Shown here in pieces: positions 61,243 to 64,000 of a stretch of 64,000 nt of DNA. The position numbers were made by a program, and so were the translations under genes. The notes beneath the pieces were generated by a model, which did no database searches, was not told the origin of the DNA, and saw nothing but the letters and a program-made list of their open reading frames with translations. The stretch is from assembly GCA_016210495.1 (NCBI GenBank), contig JACQUC010000199.1:1-64000 (forward strand), in the 5' to 3' direction. This stretch comes from Chloroflexota bacterium. Lineage in GTDB: Bacteria > Chloroflexota > FW602-bin22 > JACPRP01. Positions within the stretch are counted from its first letter, which is position 1; every line of letters starts with the position of its first letter.

Positions 61243-61863
61243 ATGAGCACGCTATCCTTTTACGACGATTTCAGTCGCGGCCTGAGACTTCGGCGCTTTC
61301 CCACGTTTTGGCACGGCGAGTGGAAGGTCATCTCCGGCAACTGGCGCGTCGAGGATGGCCCCGATGGGCACTACCTGGCCACTCGGAGGCCAGAATCTCC
61401 TGCCGAGGAAAGCACCGTTTTGATAACGGCGTCGTCCTACTGGACCAGTTGCCAGATCTCTGTGCACTTGAGAATCTTGACCCCAAGCTGCCGACCTCCC
61501 GAGGGTGGCGCAATCCTCTATTGTCGTTATCACGATCCCATGAACCATTATGCCGTCCACCTTTGCCTGGCAAAGCGACGTGTGGAGCTTTGGAGGTGTC
61601 AGCGCGGCCGCTGGCAGCAGATCGGCCCTGGCTTCGCCTTCGATGTTCACCTGGCGCAGCGGTATCTCGTTCGATTTGATACCGGTCCGCATCGACTCGC
61701 CTGCTGTGTCGACGAGCGCCTGGTTCTGGACGAGCTCGATCATTGCTCCTCCAACGGCCGGATCGGGCTGGGCGCCAAGTTCTGCGAGGTGGCGTTTTCT
61801 ACCGTTTCGGTCACTTCGCCGCCCGATGATGCACCTTGCAGTCCAAGTCCTCGCCAGATGTGA
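61243..61863 (+). CDS. Concanavalin-like (LamG/DUF1080-type) domain protein
   Basis: 206 residues with the beta-sandwich pattern FYDDFSRG, HGEWKVISGNWRVEDGPDGHY, GGAILYCRYHDPMNHYAVHL and KRRVELWRC, as in LamG or DUF1080-type domains that bind or cleave carbohydrates. No signal peptide is visible. A frame extension upstream to 60973 lies within wzx and is not used. Its last 124 bp overlap tail to tail with the B12-binding radical SAM gene. Function unknown; a glycan-binding role would suit the surroundings. Confidence 0.6.
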   Translation: MSTLSFYDDFSRGLRLRRFPTFWHGEWKVISGNWRVEDGPDGHYLATRRPESPAEESTVLITASSYWTSCQISVHLRILTPSCRPPEGGAILYCRYHDPMNHYAVHLCLAKRRVELWRCQRGRWQQIGPGFAFDVHLAQRYLVRFDTGPHRLACCVDERLVLDELDHCSSNGRIGLGAKFCEVAFSTVSVTSPPDDAPCSPSPRQM

Positions 61864-63299
61864 TGAACAAGGTTTGCCACCTGATAGCGCGCCAGGCTCA
61901 GCACGGCGGCCGGGCCGTAGCGCGGTACGACTTTGAGCAAATATGCGACCCTGGCCGACGAGGTTGCACTGGGATCTACCAGCCGCTCGAAGTAGCCCAG
62001 GCGCACGTGTACTTCCTGGTAGGTGGCGATTCTTTCCTTTCGTGAGTACTCGGGCGTCTCGAAAACGGGCTCCATCCGCACGCTGCCGTACTGCGGCGTG
62101 CCCTCAGACGATCTCAGTCCGGTCCCGTGATCTTGGACCCAGTCCCAGGCCCTCGTGTACCGGTAGGGCACGAAATTGAACCACCACGCCTCGATGCCCA
62201 GCTCCTTCGCCAGACCTAGCGATCTCAGGTCCGATTTCCGTGTGGCGCCCGGCAGTCCTATGATGAAGAACCCTCCTACCTTGATGCCGGCCGCTTGCAG
62301 CGCGCGTATGCCCGCCTTGATGTGCTCGAGCTTCTCGCCCTTGTCGATTGATTTGAAAACCTCCTCATCGCCACTTTCGATGCCGATCCAAACGTGGTAG
62401 CAGCCGGACCTACGCATCTTCTCTATCAGAGTCGCCGTGAGTCGGTCCGCCCGCAAGCCGTTCTGGCTGCTCCAGGGCATCGCCAGGCCACCCGCGATCA
62501 AGGCGTCGCAGATGGCCTCAGCCCGGCTGATGTCCAGCGTGAAGTTGTCGTCGACGATAGTGAAAGAGCTGGCGCCAGTTTCGTCGACGGCCTTGCGCAG
62601 CTCGCCGAAGACGTTTGCCGGCGACCTCGCTCGCCAGCGCCTTCCCATCAGCGTCGGCATGGAACAGTAAGAGCAGGAGAAGGGACAGCCCCGACTGGTC
62701 AGCAGCGGATACTCGTGCAACATCGTAGGTTGGCGCTGCACCGAGCTAAGAACCCCATAGCTTGGGTAGGGCAACTCGTCCAGGTCGCGTAGGGCCGGCC
62801 GCGACTCGTTCACGACGATCTCGTCTCCTCGCCGCCAGACGATACCTCTGATGTCATCGGGTGATTCTCCACGCTCCACTGCACGGCAAATCTCGGGCAC
62901 GCTCATCTCTCCCTCCCCAATTACCCCTATGCTCGCCCCAGTTTCCTGAACATAACGAGCCCCGTCCAGTGTCACGTGGGGCCCTCCCACCACCAGCGTA
63001 ACCGACGGCCGCATCCGCTGTACCGTAGCGATGATCTCGGCGGCAACCCTCGAGGTGAACGTCTTCACCGAGACCCCCACGAGCCCCGGGGCAAATCCGT
63101 CGAGCGCCTGGCCAAGCTCTCGCCTCCAGACCTCGGCCGGAACACTCGGGTTTGCACCCCCCAGCCGCCCTGGCGTGAGATTGTTCAGATCCAGCACGCT
63201 TGCCTCGTGCCCTCCCGATTCCAAGGCCCCGGCCAGATAAGCCAATCCCGTGTTCAGTCCCTTATTCGCACCCGGCGGGTCGATCAACATCACCCTCAC
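61740..63299 (-). CDS. B12-binding radical SAM protein
   Basis: 519 residues. The N-terminal cobalamin-binding Rossmann domain (MLIDPPGANKGLNTGLAYLAG, VVGGPHVTLDG) precedes a radical SAM domain with CPFSCSYC (Cys205, Cys209, Cys212) and the FTIVDDNFTLD and IGIESGDEEVF strands. Such enzymes often methylate unactivated carbons or act in hopanoid, antibiotic and glycan tailoring. The start is GTG after GGAGGAAGG. The C-terminal 40 residues overlap the convergent LamG-like gene and are low in conservation, so the real end might be shorter. Confidence 0.85.
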   Translation of the reverse strand: MRVMLIDPPGANKGLNTGLAYLAGALESGGHEASVLDLNNLTPGRLGGANPSVPAEVWRRELGQALDGFAPGLVGVSVKTFTSRVAAEIIATVQRMRPSVTLVVGGPHVTLDGARYVQETGASIGVIGEGEMSVPEICRAVERGESPDDIRGIVWRRGDEIVVNESRPALRDLDELPYPSYGVLSSVQRQPTMLHEYPLLTSRGCPFSCSYCSMPTLMGRRWRARSPANVFGELRKAVDETGASSFTIVDDNFTLDISRAEAICDALIAGGLAMPWSSQNGLRADRLTATLIEKMRRSGCYHVWIGIESGDEEVFKSIDKGEKLEHIKAGIRALQAAGIKVGGFFIIGLPGATRKSDLRSLGLAKELGIEAWWFNFVPYRYTRAWDWVQDHGTGLRSSEGTPQYGSVRMEPVFETPEYSRKERIATYQEVHVRLGYFERLVDPSATSSARVAYLLKVVPRYGPAAVLSLARYQVANLVHHIWRGLGLQGASSGGEVTETVENATSQNLAPSPIRPLEEQ

Positions 63300-63366
63300 A
63301 AGACCTTCCTCCCGCTCTCCAATCTATCCTGCTCCTCGTACGGGACGACGCTCCCGCCGTCCCACT

Positions 63367-63399
63367 GTAGGGGCAACCCTGCGTGGTTGCCCCGTCCAA
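63367..63399. repeat. GTAG-headed REP-like repeat, GGGCAACC family, short copy 3
   Basis: GTAGGGGCAACC-CTGCGT-GGTTGCCCC hairpin in the 120-bp gap between the methyltransferase fragment and the B12 radical SAM gene. Confidence 0.8.
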
Positions 63400-63419
63400 T
63401 GTTTCTTCCTCGCTTCCTG

Positions 63420-63995
63420 CTATGCACACCGACCCCCCTCGACCGTCATTCCCAACCCCTCGGCCTTTCCAGCCACCGCCAGATTCCATTTCGGACACAA
63501 TCGTGGCCCGTAGCAAAATTCCCTCAGCACGACAAATCCGGCCCCTGCCAGCATCCTGGCAAACTCAGCGTGTCGATAATGCTTCACCGTTCCCTGCCAT
63601 TCGGGAAGCACGCCCCCGTGTAGCATCGTCTGCGCCCAGCGCAGCGGGCTCGCTCCAACGTACCCAGGGTAGAACAGCGTCCACAATGGATTGCCGTTGG
63701 TCGAGTCCACGATCAGGCTCCCGTTTGGACGGAGCACGCGAGCGATCTCGCCGAGCGCAGCCTGGGGCTTTTCGAGGTGCACCAGCAGATCGATGGCCAG
63801 GACGTAGTCGAACGTATGGTCGTCAAACGGCAGAGCTTGTGCGTCGCTCACTACGCAGGCGAGGCCGTCAACTGCCTCGCCATGGGCGTTTTGAAGCACC
63901 TGCCAGGATATGTCGCCCAAGACGACTCGATGCCGCCATCGGGCCAGCGGCACAGACATCCTTCCCATACCCCCTCCAATGTCCAGCACGCGCAT
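63420..63995 (-). CDS. SAM-dependent methyltransferase, 5' end probably cut by window
   Basis: 191 residues visible: class I methyltransferase with MRVLDIGGGMGRMSVPLA (motif I), VVSDAQALPFDDHTFDYVLAIDLLVHL and EIARVLRPNGSLIVDS. The frame starts 5 bp from the window end, directly at motif I, so the first 30-50 residues and the real start probably lie outside. It precedes the B12 radical SAM gene in the same direction. It may methylate the surface glycan or its lipid. Confidence 0.8.
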   Translation of the reverse strand: MRVLDIGGGMGRMSVPLARWRHRVVLGDISWQVLQNAHGEAVDGLACVVSDAQALPFDDHTFDYVLAIDLLVHLEKPQAALGEIARVLRPNGSLIVDSTNGNPLWTLFYPGYVGASPLRWAQTMLHGGVLPEWQGTVKHYRHAEFARMLAGAGFVVLREFCYGPRLCPKWNLAVAGKAEGLGMTVEGGRCA

Positions 63996-64000
63996 GCCCT

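Noticed and set aside
1..64000. tRNA and rRNA genes
   Set aside because: I looked for typical cloverleaf and rRNA segments and saw none; a covariance search would settle this.

Overview
The window is a high-GC bacterial chromosome segment with no rRNA or tRNA gene. The likely source is a Chloroflexota-type organism. That is an inference from three features: many short palindromic repeats that supply gene tails such as PHPNPLPEGEG, secreted proteins with TPTPT-rich linkers ending in hydrophobic tails like MPLVLVR or FIPVSLRSR, and a mixed anaerobe-like gene content (NfnAB, molybdenum hydroxylase maturation, enamidase-like enzyme). The phylum is not proven from this window.

Layout. (1) 1-9344: a complete type I-E CRISPR-Cas locus on the minus strand, in the order cas3-cse1-cse2-cas7-cas5-cas6e-cas1-cas2-array, with one strong promoter upstream of cas3. 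(2) 9603-11258: small toxin-antitoxin style genes, namely an MNT nucleotidyltransferase with a truncated HEPN-like remnant, and an AbrB-like/RelE-like pair. (3) 11387-20425: a molybdenum-enzyme support region. A plus-strand set (enamidase-like amidohydrolase, CoxD-like MoxR ATPase, CoxE-like VWA protein, YqeC, MocA, YqeB) converges on modABC, which is preceded by a Moco-riboswitch-like leader. (4) 20478-24367: FmdB-type zinc ribbon protein, NfnA/NfnB and a cytochrome c lipoprotein. (5) 24375-63995: a very large exopolysaccharide/cell-surface region. It holds a Wzc-like tyrosine kinase, a WbaP-like initiating transferase, a Wzm/Wzt ABC exporter, a Wzx flippase, a Wzy/WaaL-like polymerase, nine glycosyltransferase units (one fused), four radical SAM units (one fused), an epimerase, two related glycoside-hydrolase-like secreted proteins, a 548-residue secreted surface protein, signalling proteins (a four-module receiver-GGDEF-pseudokinase-HD-GYP protein, a histidine kinase, a LuxR-type regulator), an unknown 686-residue protein and, at the edge, a methyltransferase fragment.

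How it fits together. The surface region has parts of both an ABC-transporter export route (Wzm/Wzt) and a Wzx/Wzy route. Three of its transcription units are preceded by the same array of CTAACC-like hexamers spaced about 11 bp apart, which suggests one PhoB/OmpR-type regulator controls EPS export, the c-di-GMP-type regulator and a surface protein. Several palindrome families punctuate the whole window. Four of them begin with GTAG followed at once by a hairpin, as REP elements do, and some supply stop codons, C-terminal tails or in-frame linkers of genes.
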